From positions 1 to 35,475 of the forward strand of contig JAGXHZ010000105.1 of assembly GCA_024635855.1 (NCBI GenBank): 35,475 nucleotides of DNA, read 5' to 3'. This DNA is from Sulfuricurvum sp. (lineage in GTDB: Bacteria; Campylobacterota; Campylobacteria; Campylobacterales; Sulfurimonadaceae). Each line of letters starts with the position of its first letter. Positions within the stretch are counted from its first letter, which is position 1. The translations under genes and the position numbers were made by a program. Shown one piece after another: positions 25,106-32,847 of this stretch. Under the pieces are notes generated by a model that did not search any database, was not told where the DNA came from, and saw nothing but the letters and a program-made list of their open reading frames with translations.

Positions 25106-25898
25106 TCACTCCTGATTTTTCAAGCAATACATTGAGTTTAGCAATATCTTGTTGATAGGCGTAAATCTTAATTGCCTCTTGTGCGATCAAAGGATCAAGA
25201 GTCAAATCATACGTTTGCTCATACATCAACGCCGCATCATCAAGCTCACCGCTGTCGGCATATAAACTGCCCAAACGTTTTCCAATAATTTTGCTGTTTC
25301 CATATAATGAAATATGCTCTTTTAAAAAGGCTATTGCCTCTTTTTTTTGTTCCAAATGGGCATACAGTATAAGGGCCATTCGATCCGCCATTTCTTGGTC
25401 ATGAGTAAACTCATACCCTTTTTTGAGAGCGGCATAAGCACCTTGAAAATTACCAAGCTTTATAAGTGCTTCTGCATTTAACGCATAATCACCCGCTGCC
25501 TTTGTTTTCTCACTTAGCGTCGATGATTCCTGTGCTGCTTGCGAATATTTCCCGATTTTAAGCAATGCAATAACGGCAAAACGCTGTAAGGTTTGATCTT
25601 CAGGGTTTGCAGCTAACGCGCTTTGGGTTAAACGCGTGAGCTTTTCAGTATTATTACTTTGTTCAACCATCCGCAAAGATTGATATAAATATTCTTTACG
25701 TCCAGTTTTACCATAGAGTGCCTCAAAATAGCTGGAGGCTAAATCATATTTTTGCCGTATTTGAGCATCCAAAGCGCCCAAAATATACGTCTCATCATTG
25801 ATTTCAATGGGTAAAACACTGTTTTTTTCTTGCTTGGGCTTTACAGCACCCTCTAAACCTAATGTCATTACAAGCACGATTAAGAAAATTTTGTTCAT
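25071..25898 (-). CDS. Secreted TPR-repeat protein, N-terminal part (probably split by a frameshift)
   Basis: 275 residues from ATG 25898, which forms an ATGA overlap with the upstream gene and has AGGGA before it. Signal peptide at the N-terminus (NKIFLIVLVMTLGLEGA), so the protein is periplasmic. TPR-like helical pairs run throughout (KYSQAAQESSTLSEKTKAA, ALIKLGNFQGAYAALKKGY, LGSLYADSGELDDAALMYEQ). The last residues (IGSLCSK) look like out-of-frame sequence, while the +1 frame continues the repeat pattern. Function unknown beyond protein-protein interaction. Confidence 0.75.
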   Translation of the reverse strand: MNKIFLIVLVMTLGLEGAVKPKQEKNSVLPIEINDETYILGALDAQIRQKYDLASSYFEALYGKTGRKEYLYQSLRMVEQSNNTEKLTRLTQSALAANPEDQTLQRFAVIALLKIGKYSQAAQESSTLSEKTKAAGDYALNAEALIKLGNFQGAYAALKKGYEFTHDQEMADRMALILYAHLEQKKEAIAFLKEHISLYGNSKIIGKRLGSLYADSGELDDAALMYEQTYDLTLDPLIAQEAIKIYAYQQDIAKLNVLLEKSGVNDPLIGSLCSK

Positions 25899-26272
25899 CC
25901 TATGATCCCTGGACATTCTTGCTTTAGCTCATCAATGCGATGACGAAAATAATCCCAAAACGGAAACGTTCGACACTGTAGCGGACGGGCTGTGTAAATA
26001 CTACACCCATTTCGTGAACGATCAAAAAACGCACAATCGTGCGAACCCTTCACGATGCGCTCTTGAAGCGAATAGCGGTATCCTTCTTTACGCAAATAAT
26101 TACGCCGAAATTCCCGCTCATCCATCTCTAAAAGCTTTGCAATGGCCGTGATTTCCGTTACCGAAACAAAAATATTTCCACTCTCACCCGTACAGCAGTT
26201 ACCGCCGCATGAGGAACATGCATCAGAATTAAAGGCATAACAAAATCCTTCTTGTGTCATTAAATCGGACAT
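25895..26272 (-). CDS. YkgJ-family cysteine cluster protein
   Basis: 125 residues. N-terminal Cys cluster C11, C19, C22, C26, C27 (CSSCGGNCC) and later Cys in HDCAFFDRSRNGCSIY and PLQCRTFPFWDYF. This pattern defines the zinc/iron-chelating YkgJ-like family, whose exact role is unknown. No signal peptide. Overlaps the methyltransferase gene by 13 bp and the TPR gene by 4 bp. Confidence 0.92.
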   Translation of the reverse strand: MSDLMTQEGFCYAFNSDACSSCGGNCCTGESGNIFVSVTEITAIAKLLEMDEREFRRNYLRKEGYRYSLQERIVKGSHDCAFFDRSRNGCSIYTARPLQCRTFPFWDYFRHRIDELKQECPGIIG

Positions 26273-26952
26273 TTGATACTGTGCACCTTTGCTCTGTCAT
26301 AAATTTCCTGCACCGCAGGAGTGTAACACTCGTCTTCTAATGTTATCAATGGCGGCAAAATATTGGTCATTGATTTACTATTTTTTTTTGCATGGATCAT
26401 TACCAATGTACTAGTACGATCCAGCTTTGAATGGACGAATTGTACATTAACGACTCTTAAGCCTGCATCTTCAAATGCACTGCATAATGAGACAAACTGC
26501 CTAGCATCATAACAAATAGCCGTTTGCCCTTTTGGCTTCAAAAGTTTCGAAATTTTACGTGCAAAAATCTCAATGGGTAAATGGATATTATAACGGGCTT
26601 GATGAAGCATTTGGTTTTCAGAACGTGCAGAACCTTCATGATAAAAGGGGGGGTTGGAAACGATCCAGTCAAATCCTTTTGCATCATTAAATTCGGCAAA
26701 ATCTCCCTCATGAACACTATACTCGATACGATTGATCTCTCCGTTACGACGAGCTATCTGAGCATAAGGAGTTTGTTTTTCAACTCCCTCAAGTGCAACA
26801 TCACAATCACGAGCAACCAAAAGTCCAACAATTCCACACCCTACACCGACATCAAGCATTCTACCTTTTGGTACAAGTGAAGTAATAAATCCATACAAAA
26901 GTATCGAATCACTGTTGTAACAATAGCCGCCGTCGATTTGATAAAGAAGCAA
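26260..26952 (-). CDS. TrmN6-like tRNA1(Val) adenine-37 N6-methyltransferase
   Basis: 230 residues starting at TTG 26952, with AAAGG 7 nt upstream. Rossmann methyltransferase: GRMLDVGVGCGIVGLLVA (SAM site) and DWIVSNPPFYHEGS, the NPPF motif of amino-group N6-adenine or glutamine methylases. The short N-terminus YQIDGGYCYNSDSILLYGFI matches the TrmN6/YfiC pattern. The most likely substrate is A37 of tRNA-Val; other small-domain methyltransferases are possible. First gene of the operon leading to trpC. Confidence 0.85.
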   Translation of the reverse strand: MLLYQIDGGYCYNSDSILLYGFITSLVPKGRMLDVGVGCGIVGLLVARDCDVALEGVEKQTPYAQIARRNGEINRIEYSVHEGDFAEFNDAKGFDWIVSNPPFYHEGSARSENQMLHQARYNIHLPIEIFARKISKLLKPKGQTAICYDARQFVSLCSAFEDAGLRVVNVQFVHSKLDRTSTLVMIHAKKNSKSMTNILPPLITLEDECYTPAVQEIYDRAKVHSIKCPI

Positions 26953-26968
26953 TTATCTACCTTTGAGT

Positions 26969-26986
26969 TATAATTTAATAATTATA
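26969..26986. promoter_or_regulatory. Back-to-back -10 boxes for kdsB and the TrmN6-like gene
   Basis: TATAAT on the plus strand at 26969-26974 (for kdsB, start near 26981) and TATAAT on the minus strand at 26986-26981 (for the methyltransferase, start near 26974). The two start regions overlap, so the promoters may compete. Confidence 0.45.
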
Positions 26987-27005
26987 TCGTTACCAAGGTT
27001 TACTA

Positions 27006-27725
27006 ATGATTATCATCCCTGCCCGTCTCGCCTCAACCCGCTTTCCTGAAAAAGTTTTAGCCGATATCGGTGGTTTGCCGATGGTGATCCGTACCGCTAA
27101 ACGGGTCGCATCCATTGACCGTGTCGTCGTTGCGTGTGATGACGAAAAAATTCTCGAAATTTGTGCTGCTCATGGTATCGAAGCTCGTCTCACGTCTACA
27201 ACGCATAAAAGCGGAACGGATCGTATCAATGAATGTGCACAACTCCTTGACATTAGTGACGATGAACTTATCATCAATGTTCAAGCCGATGAACCCTTTA
27301 TCGAAACCGAAGTTTTGGTTCAGCTCATCGAACGACTTAATGCCCTCAAGTCACAAAATATTCCCTTCATTATGGCTAGTTGCTACAACGCTATCAATAC
27401 TGAATCCGCAAATGACCCGAATATGGTCAAAGTTATTACAGATGATGCTCACAATGCCATCTACTTTTCCCGTTCCCCTATCCCGTTTAACCGCAGCGGC
27501 GAAGCATCGTATTTCGGACACATCGGGATTTATGGATTTACGAAAAAAAGTCTACATGATTTTTGCGCGCTTGGAGAAGCACCGTTGGAAGATATCGAAA
27601 AACTCGAACAGCTCCGCGCCCTCTATCATGGTAAGAAAATTTCTATGGTGAAAGTGGCGAGTGCAGGGTTCGGGATCGATACGGTGGAAGATTTGGAACG
27701 GGCAAAAAAGATTTTTGGGGTTTAA
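27006..27725 (+). CDS. kdsB: CMP-Kdo synthetase (3-deoxy-manno-octulosonate cytidylyltransferase)
   Basis: 239 residues, slightly short for the family. Motifs: IIIPARLASTRFPEKVLADI (nucleotide-binding loop), VVVACDDEKI, TSTTHKSGTDRINECAQLL, LIINVQADEPFIE, YFSRSPIPF, HIGIYGF and GFGIDTVEDLERA. It activates Kdo with CTP for lipopolysaccharide inner-core synthesis in the cytosol, which fixes the host as a Gram-negative. Monocistronic, ended by a strong hairpin. Confidence 0.97.
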   Translation: MIIIPARLASTRFPEKVLADIGGLPMVIRTAKRVASIDRVVVACDDEKILEICAAHGIEARLTSTTHKSGTDRINECAQLLDISDDELIINVQADEPFIETEVLVQLIERLNALKSQNIPFIMASCYNAINTESANDPNMVKVITDDAHNAIYFSRSPIPFNRSGEASYFGHIGIYGFTKKSLHDFCALGEAPLEDIEKLEQLRALYHGKKISMVKVASAGFGIDTVEDLERAKKIFGV

Positions 27726-27739
27726 ACCCAAAAAATCTT
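27708..27739. terminator. Bidirectional terminator between kdsB and the NifX-like gene
   Basis: A 16-bp inverted repeat with one mismatch: AAGATTTTTGGGGTTT (27708-27723) and AAACCCAAAAAATCTT (27724-27739). Runs of A and T in both arms flank the G/C core. The kdsB stop codon (TAA) sits at the centre. Confidence 0.65.
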
Positions 27740-27745
27740 CCTAAT

Positions 27746-28141
27746 TTATGCAAACTGTGGAGCTAATTCCATCAAAATCTTTTGAGCCTGAGCCTCTGTT
27801 CCGTTGTACTTTTTAATTTTTATCCCTAAATTACTCATACTTTTAGCCGTATTTTTACACGCCATTTTAACCACGAGATAATCACAATCAGCAATTGCAT
27901 CCGCCATCGTATCATGCGCTTTAAGATGCTCAACATCATTTTCATCGTGATCGCAGGTATGAGCTTCATCATGACCATGATGATCCTCTTCTCCTGCAAC
28001 TTTTGGATTTGCACGTAAACCTTCTAATTCAAAACTTCGGAACATTCCGCCTTTAAGATTAAAAATAGCAAAATAAGGAGTATGCCCCGCATTTCCAGCC
28101 ATTTTTAACGAATCATCCACAACAGGTACAGCAATTTTCAT
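27746..28141 (-). CDS. NifX/NifB-like iron-molybdenum-cofactor-binding domain protein with His/Asp-rich insert
   Basis: 131 residues: MKIAVPVVDD start, GHTPYFAIF, and ADAIADCDYLVVKMACKNTA with LGIKIKKYNG, the pattern of the dinitrogenase iron-molybdenum cofactor family. An insert around residues 51-72 is rich in His, Asp and Glu with one Cys (HHGHDEAHTCDHD). Such domains bind Fe-S or Fe-Mo clusters; stand-alone forms occur in many bacteria without nitrogenase. No nif genes are in the window. ATG 28141 preceded by TGGAG. Confidence 0.88.
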   Translation of the reverse strand: MKIAVPVVDDSLKMAGNAGHTPYFAIFNLKGGMFRSFELEGLRANPKVAGEEDHHGHDEAHTCDHDENDVEHLKAHDTMADAIADCDYLVVKMACKNTAKSMSNLGIKIKKYNGTEAQAQKILMELAPQFA

Positions 28142-28207
28142 AATAATTTCTCCATATATTTTTGATTATTATGCCTTATTATGCTTAAAAATCAAATGGG
28201 TTATTAT

Positions 28208-28248
28208 GTATAAAATTTATACAAGCAATCTACTATAACTGCTATACT
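28208..28248 (+). promoter_or_regulatory. Palindrome and -10 box upstream of the 113-residue gene
   Basis: GTATAAA-A-TTTATAC (28208-28222) is a perfect 15-bp palindrome. It lies 20 bp before GC-TATACT (28243-28248), a -10 candidate with start near 28255. The palindrome sits at the -35 or just upstream, fitting an operator, but no regulator is assigned. Confidence 0.4.
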
Positions 28249-28305
28249 GTTGCTATGTTTGAGGCGTACAATGGTTGTACATGGATATTTAATCAAGGAG
28301 ATACA

Positions 28306-28647
28306 ATGTTATTGATAGAAGCTTTCACCGATCATATACTCAACAAAAAAAGTCTTAAAGACTACGTACAATACCGTAAAAGTACCACCGAACGCGGAGA
28401 ATTTAACGATACTAAATTACTCCAAGCGCAAGAAAATCTTGAACGACTTAAAAATGAATCGCCAGAGGTTTATGAAGAGATGTACAAGATCCTAACCGAA
28501 ATATACAAACGTAACCGAGGGTTGAGCGTAGAATATCCTCTTGATTTTATTCGTCAAATTTTACGTATGTATAAAAACTCATTATCGGTGGAAGAAATTT
28601 GTGAAGAGTACAAACGGATGCTGGACCATTATCATCATGATGCTTGA
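28306..28647 (+). CDS. Hypothetical protein, 113 residues
   Basis: Not recognised. The ATG at 28306 is chosen for AAGGAG 6-7 nt upstream; the frame also opens at 28255, which is where transcription would begin. Mostly helical and charged (LQAQENLERLKNESPEVYEE, MYKILTEIYKRNRGLSVEYP, LSVEEICEEYKRMLDHYHHD), no signal peptide or membrane segment, so cytosolic. It stands alone, with its own promoter and upstream palindrome, and converges on rpsO. Confidence 0.8.
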   Translation: MLLIEAFTDHILNKKSLKDYVQYRKSTTERGEFNDTKLLQAQENLERLKNESPEVYEEMYKILTEIYKRNRGLSVEYPLDFIRQILRMYKNSLSVEEICEEYKRMLDHYHHDA

Positions 28648-28691
28648 TTGATTTTGTGGAAATAAAAGAAAATATAGAAGGAAGAAAGTTC

Positions 28692-28731
28692 TGCCTCAAA
28701 AGAGGCGGAAATTCTAAATCGTAAGATTTAG
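28692..28731 (-). terminator. Tandem hairpins downstream of rpsO
   Basis: CTAAATC-GTAA-GATTTAG (28714-28731) includes the rpsO stop codon; GCCTC-AAAA-GAGGC (28693-28706) follows. On the minus strand the second stem is followed by a T-containing tail (AGAACTTTCTTCC), a plausible terminator for rpsO and, from the other side, for the 113-residue gene. Confidence 0.5.
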
Positions 28732-29003
28732 ATGTTGTCGCGGATACCAAGTTCAGCAATAAGCTTGTTATAGCTTGTGCGATTTGTACGTTTCAAGTAA
28801 CGCATCAAACGACGACGTTGACCAACCAATTTCAAAAGACCAAGACGTGATGAATGGTCTTTTTTGAAAATTTTAAGGTGTTCAGTAAGATCACCGATAC
28901 GCTTTGAAAGCAATGCAATTTGCACTTCACTTGAACCGGTATCGCCTTCTGTACGTTGAAATTCTTTAATAATTTCAGTTTTTTTAGCCGTATCTAAAGC
29001 CAT
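28728..29003 (-). CDS. rpsO: 30S ribosomal protein S15
   Basis: 91 residues from ATG 29003, with CAGGAGG upstream; the frame opens further upstream but that part is leader. Typical S15: [69 protein letters not shown]. Binds 16S rRNA in the platform of the 30S subunit and often represses its own translation through its leader. Lies next to the flhA operon, an order also known from Helicobacter. Confidence 0.97.
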   Translation of the reverse strand: MALDTAKKTEIIKEFQRTEGDTGSSEVQIALLSKRIGDLTEHLKIFKKDHSSRLGLLKLVGQRRRLMRYLKRTNRTSYNKLIAELGIRDNI

Positions 29004-29067
29004 AATAGCCTCCTGATGGGTAGTTAAATTTACTTGATAAAGAGAGTTCTCTTCAAGCAGGACCGGA

Positions 29068-29075
29068 ATTATAGC
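29068..29075 (-). promoter_or_regulatory. rpsO promoter -10 box
   Basis: Minus strand GGC-TATAAT (TATAAT at 29073-29068); start near 29061, giving a leader of about 58 nt before the ATG. The leader is long enough for S15 autoregulation, though no specific structure was worked out. Confidence 0.5.
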
Positions 29076-29112
29076 CAAAAAACTCTTTTTTTGCGGTGAA
29101 ACTCTCTCTAAT

Positions 29113-29131
29113 GATATTTAGCTATAATATC
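29113..29131 (+). promoter_or_regulatory. Promoter and possible autoregulatory dyad of the Rrf2 gene
   Basis: GATATT-N7-AATATC (29113-29118 and 29126-29131) is an inverted repeat that overlaps the -10 box TATAAT (29123-29128). Start would be near 29135. Rrf2 regulators bind such short dyads over their own promoters, so this may be the operator. Confidence 0.4.
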
Positions 29132-29168
29132 TTTTCTATAAAAATAAATAAATTACGGGGGTATCGTG

Positions 29169-29573
29169 ATGCTGATGACCAAAGCGAGTGAATACGCTCT
29201 ATTGTCACTCATCATTTTAGCCAAAGCATCGCATCCGCTTGATGTTGACACCCTCTCTCGAGAACTCGACATTTCTAAAAGTTTTTTAGCCAAAATTCTC
29301 CAATCGCTGGCCCGTAAAGGGATTTTAAAATCCTTTAAAGGGGTAAATGGAGGATTCGAACTGGCACGATCCAGTTCACAAATCACCATGCTTGAGGTGA
29401 TGGAAGCAGCTGAGGGGAAAAGTCCTGCTGTCTTTAATTGTGCGCCTTCAAAAGAAGAGTGCCCGTCGAATAAAGCGACTACGTGTTCTTTATGGCCATT
29501 TCTCAATCGATTGCAGGGAAAAGTAGATGGCTTTTTAGGTGTTCTAACCCTTGAAGCCATTTTAGAAGAGTAA
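29169..29573 (+). CDS. Rrf2-family transcriptional regulator
   Basis: 134 residues from ATG 29169 with a G-rich site 8 nt upstream (a GTG three bases earlier is possible). Winged HTH (about 1-75): TKASEYALLSLIILAK, LDVDTLSRELDISKSFLAKI, LQSLARKGILKSFKGVNGGF. Three Cys (C91, C98, C106; CX6CX7C) stand where IscR and NsrR hold an Fe-S cluster, so it may sense iron-sulfur status, oxygen or NO. Ends 3 bp before flhA and is probably co-transcribed with it. Confidence 0.93.
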   Translation: MLMTKASEYALLSLIILAKASHPLDVDTLSRELDISKSFLAKILQSLARKGILKSFKGVNGGFELARSSSQITMLEVMEAAEGKSPAVFNCAPSKEECPSNKATTCSLWPFLNRLQGKVDGFLGVLTLEAILEE

Positions 29574-29576
29574 TTT

Positions 29577-31763
29577 TTGGCAAAAGTAAAAAATAAAACC
29601 CCAACCACACAAAGCATCGTCTCACTGATTTTTGCATCACGAGATTTGAGTGTCGTTGTTTTTGTTATGACGATTTTGGCGATTATCATCATCCCGCTTC
29701 CCAGTGGAATGCTCGATTTTTTTCTCGCCATTGTCATTTCAATATCCGTTTTGATTCTGCTTATTTCACTTTATATCCCCAAACCTACTGATCTTACTAC
29801 TTTCCCTACTTTATTGTTGATAATCACCCTTTTTAGGCTTTCTCTCAACATAGCAACAACTCGTATGATTTTAAGTAATGGGCATGAAGGACCTGAAGCC
29901 GTCAGTGACATCATTACCAGCTTTGGGAATTTTGTCGTCGGTGGAAATATGGTCATCGGGGTGATTGTCTTTACTATTTTGGTATTAATCAATTTCATGG
30001 TTATCACCAAAGGTTCAGGACGCGTTGCCGAGGTTGCAGCCCGTTTTACACTGGATGCAATGCCCGGAAAACAAATGGCGATTGATGCAGATTTAAACAG
30101 CGGTCTAATAGAAGAAGCTGAAGCCAAGCAACGTCGTGCAGCCATTTTACAAGATGCCAACTTCTACGGTGCGATGGACGGTTCGAGCAAGTTCATCAAA
30201 GGGGATGCCATTGCGGGGATCATCATCACCTTTATCAATATCATCGGCGGCTTTTTAATCGGAGTCTTTCAATTTGATCTCGACGTTGCTACCAGTGCTC
30301 AAACGTATACTATCCTCACAATTGGAGACGGTCTAGTCTCTCAGATTCCGGCACTTATCATCTCCACTGCAACCGGTATTATGATCACCCGTGGCTCCAA
30401 TGACGATCAAAGCAACTTTGCCGAGGGCAGTATCAAACAACTGATGGGTAACGCGAAAGTGATGATTATTGTCGGGGTAATCATGATGATGTTTGCTCTT
30501 ACGCCAGGCTTGCCAACCCTTTCAATGGGATTTGTCGGTTTGGTTTTTCTAGGACTTGGGTATGCACTTTACAAATATGAAAAAGGGGACCTTGTCCTCA
30601 CTTCCGCCCCTGCTGTTGCAAAAAGCGGTACGGCTGCTCCAGGGGCAACTTCCGGTGATGGAACATCCTCTACAACTCCTCGCCGAAAGAGCAATGAAGA
30701 AATTGCCAAAGACGAAGAAGCGGCGCTTGAAGATATTTTAAAAATCGAGATGCTCGAGCTCACTCTTGGGTATCAGCTCATTCGTCTTGCCGATAACAAT
30801 CAAGGAGGCGATTTACTCGAGCGTATCCGATCCATGCGCCGCAAGATTGCCTCAGATTTTGGATTTTTAATGCCTCAAGTGCGTATTCGTGATAATCTTC
30901 ATCTTAAACCGACACAATATTCCATCCTTCTAAAAGGGGTAATGATCGGTGATGGTCTCATCCAGCCTGATAAGTTTTTAGCCATGGACAGCGGTATGGC
31001 AATCGGTGAGATTAAAGGGGAAGCGACAAAGGAACCGGCATTTGGTCTGGATGCATTTTGGATTGCTCCTGAGCTCAAAGAAGATGCCATTATCAACGGG
31101 TATACCGTAGTTGACCCTTCAACGGTTATTTCTACCCACATGAGCGAATTGGTCAAAAAACATGCGGAAGAGCTCCTGACACGTCAAGAGACTCAATCTC
31201 TTATTGATAAAATTAAAAATGACTATCCTGTTTTGATTGATGATTTGCTCAAAGTCGCTAATATCGGTCTGATTCAACGAGTATTCAGAGCATTATTACA
31301 TGAACGTATCCCTCTCAAAGATATGATAACCATCTTAGAAACCATTGCCGATGTCAGTGAATATACCAAAAATATAGATACCATCACCGAACACGTTCGA
31401 GCCAAGCTTTCTCGAATTATTACCCAAATTTACACCGGTCCTGATGGAATTATAAAGCTGCTAACATTTGAAACGATGAGCGAACAACGACTGCTGGAAA
31501 AATCGAATGATCGAGACGGTACTCGCCAACTTCAACTCAATGTAGGGGAAATCAACGGTCTGATTCAAGCCAGCAGCGCGAAAGCCGGCGAGCTTCTTCA
31601 ACGCGGAATCTCTCCCATTATCATTATTGTTGACCCGAAACTTCGTCGTCCCTTGGCAGAGATTTTCGAGCGCTTTAATCTTGATATCGTTGTTCTCTCC
31701 CATGCTGAGATCGATTCGAGTGCCAAATTCGAAGTTCTCGGCTCCATTACTTTAGACAAATAG
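29577..31763 (+). CDS. flhA: Flagellar type III export protein FlhA
   Basis: 728 residues, starting at TTG 29577; no nearby ATG fits the conserved N-terminus. Several membrane segments in residues 24-320, with the FHIPEP-family signatures PTLLLIITLFRLSLNIATTR and RFTLDAMPGKQMAIDADLNS. A variable linker (about 345-380, rich in Ser, Thr and Gly) leads to the cytoplasmic domain (ILKIEMLELTLGYQLI, MRRKIASDFGFLMPQVRIRD, LLHERIPLKDMITILE). Forms the nonameric export gate that uses the proton gradient and docks chaperone-bound substrates. Upstream Rrf2 and downstream DHH genes are within 10 bp, indicating an operon. Confidence 0.98.
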   Translation: MAKVKNKTPTTQSIVSLIFASRDLSVVVFVMTILAIIIIPLPSGMLDFFLAIVISISVLILLISLYIPKPTDLTTFPTLLLIITLFRLSLNIATTRMILSNGHEGPEAVSDIITSFGNFVVGGNMVIGVIVFTILVLINFMVITKGSGRVAEVAARFTLDAMPGKQMAIDADLNSGLIEEAEAKQRRAAILQDANFYGAMDGSSKFIKGDAIAGIIITFINIIGGFLIGVFQFDLDVATSAQTYTILTIGDGLVSQIPALIISTATGIMITRGSNDDQSNFAEGSIKQLMGNAKVMIIVGVIMMMFALTPGLPTLSMGFVGLVFLGLGYALYKYEKGDLVLTSAPAVAKSGTAAPGATSGDGTSSTTPRRKSNEEIAKDEEAALEDILKIEMLELTLGYQLIRLADNNQGGDLLERIRSMRRKIASDFGFLMPQVRIRDNLHLKPTQYSILLKGVMIGDGLIQPDKFLAMDSGMAIGEIKGEATKEPAFGLDAFWIAPELKEDAIINGYTVVDPSTVISTHMSELVKKHAEELLTRQETQSLIDKIKNDYPVLIDDLLKVANIGLIQRVFRALLHERIPLKDMITILETIADVSEYTKNIDTITEHVRAKLSRIITQIYTGPDGIIKLLTFETMSEQRLLEKSNDRDGTRQLQLNVGEINGLIQASSAKAGELLQRGISPIIIIVDPKLRRPLAEIFERFNLDIVVLSHAEIDSSAKFEVLGSITLDK

Positions 31764-31770
31764 GACAGTT

Positions 31771-32847
31771 ATGAAAAAAACTTTTTACCACCTCTCGCAC
31801 ACCGACCTTGATGGTTACAGTTGCCAACTGGTTATGGCTCAAACACAACACACTATGAACAGTTATAATGCCAATTACGGGGCAGAAGTCATGGAGCGTC
31901 TCGAAGAAATCGTGGATACGCTCAAAAAAAATAAACAAGAAGCGACGATTCTTATCAGTGATTTAAATCTCAGTCCCGACGAAGCAAAATGGCTTCATCA
32001 TGAAGTAAGAAAGCTCAACGAAGCAGGATGGACGATTACTCTAACTCTCCTCGATCATCACGGAAGCGGCAAGGATTCGGCAGTGCAATACGAATGGTAT
32101 ACGTTGGATACCGATCGATGTGCAACGAAAATTGTGTACGAATATGCCATTGAAAACTATGGATTGAGCGCGGGAGGATGGCTTGAAGCGTTTGTAAAAG
32201 TCGTTAATGCCGTCGATTTGTGGAAGCAAGAGGAAGAAGAAGATTTTGAGTACGGAAAAGTCTGTATGCGCCTCATCAGCGATGCCCGTGAACTTAGCCG
32301 TGTGATGTTTGCAAATGAAGACCGTGAATACAAGCTAAGCCTATTGGAACGTGCCGCAACGATGCGATTTATACCCAATGGAAATATTGTACTGGATGAA
32401 GCAATCCATAGCATGAAAAAAGATTTTTTCAAAGACGGTATAGACAATACACTCGATAATCTCTCTACAAAATACATCGTAGCACTACTGGGAAGTAAAC
32501 GCTCTACTATGACCATCTATTACAAAGGATGGCGCGGATTTTTAAGCTACGGCTTGGGCAATACGTCCATCATCGGAAATGGTTTTGTCACCGCATTTCC
32601 TGATTTTGATTTTATCGTTGATATCAGTACGCGCGGGACAATGAGTCTACGCGGACACGACCAAGTCGATGTTGCCATGATGGCAGGCGAATGGGCAGGC
32701 GGCGGCGGACATCCTAATGCTGCAGGCGGACGAATCAATGGGTTTAAAGAGCAGTTTCGCTACGACAAAGTAAAACGTCAGATCGAAGATCTCCTCGCCA
32801 ATAAAGAGGCGATGCCTGGAAAACTTCCTCACAAAATAGAAGAATAA
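31771..32847 (+). CDS. DHH/DHHA1-family phosphoesterase
   Basis: 358 residues. Metal-binding motifs: HTDLDGYSC (D12, D14), ILISDLNL, LLDHHGSG (about 93-100), VVNAVDLW, and in the DHHA1 part GEWAGGGGHPNAAGGR (about 305-321). Family members are Mn-dependent exonucleases or phosphodiesterases (NrnA-like oligoribonucleases, pAp phosphatases, cyclic dinucleotide phosphodiesterases). No membrane, PAS or GGDEF part is present, so a GdpP form is excluded. Which substrate is used cannot be told. It follows flhA in Helicobacter as well. Stop overlaps the next start (TAATG). Confidence 0.9.
   Translation: MKKTFYHLSHTDLDGYSCQLVMAQTQHTMNSYNANYGAEVMERLEEIVDTLKKNKQEATILISDLNLSPDEAKWLHHEVRKLNEAGWTITLTLLDHHGSGKDSAVQYEWYTLDTDRCATKIVYEYAIENYGLSAGGWLEAFVKVVNAVDLWKQEEEEDFEYGKVCMRLISDARELSRVMFANEDREYKLSLLERAATMRFIPNGNIVLDEAIHSMKKDFFKDGIDNTLDNLSTKYIVALLGSKRSTMTIYYKGWRGFLSYGLGNTSIIGNGFVTAFPDFDFIVDISTRGTMSLRGHDQVDVAMMAGEWAGGGGHPNAAGGRINGFKEQFRYDKVKRQIEDLLANKEAMPGKLPHKIEE

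Noticed and set aside
29153..29737. Minus-strand frame of 194 codons opposite the Rrf2 gene and the start of flhA
   Set aside because: Shadow frame: both opposite genes have firm family matches, and the minus product is low-complexity without motifs.
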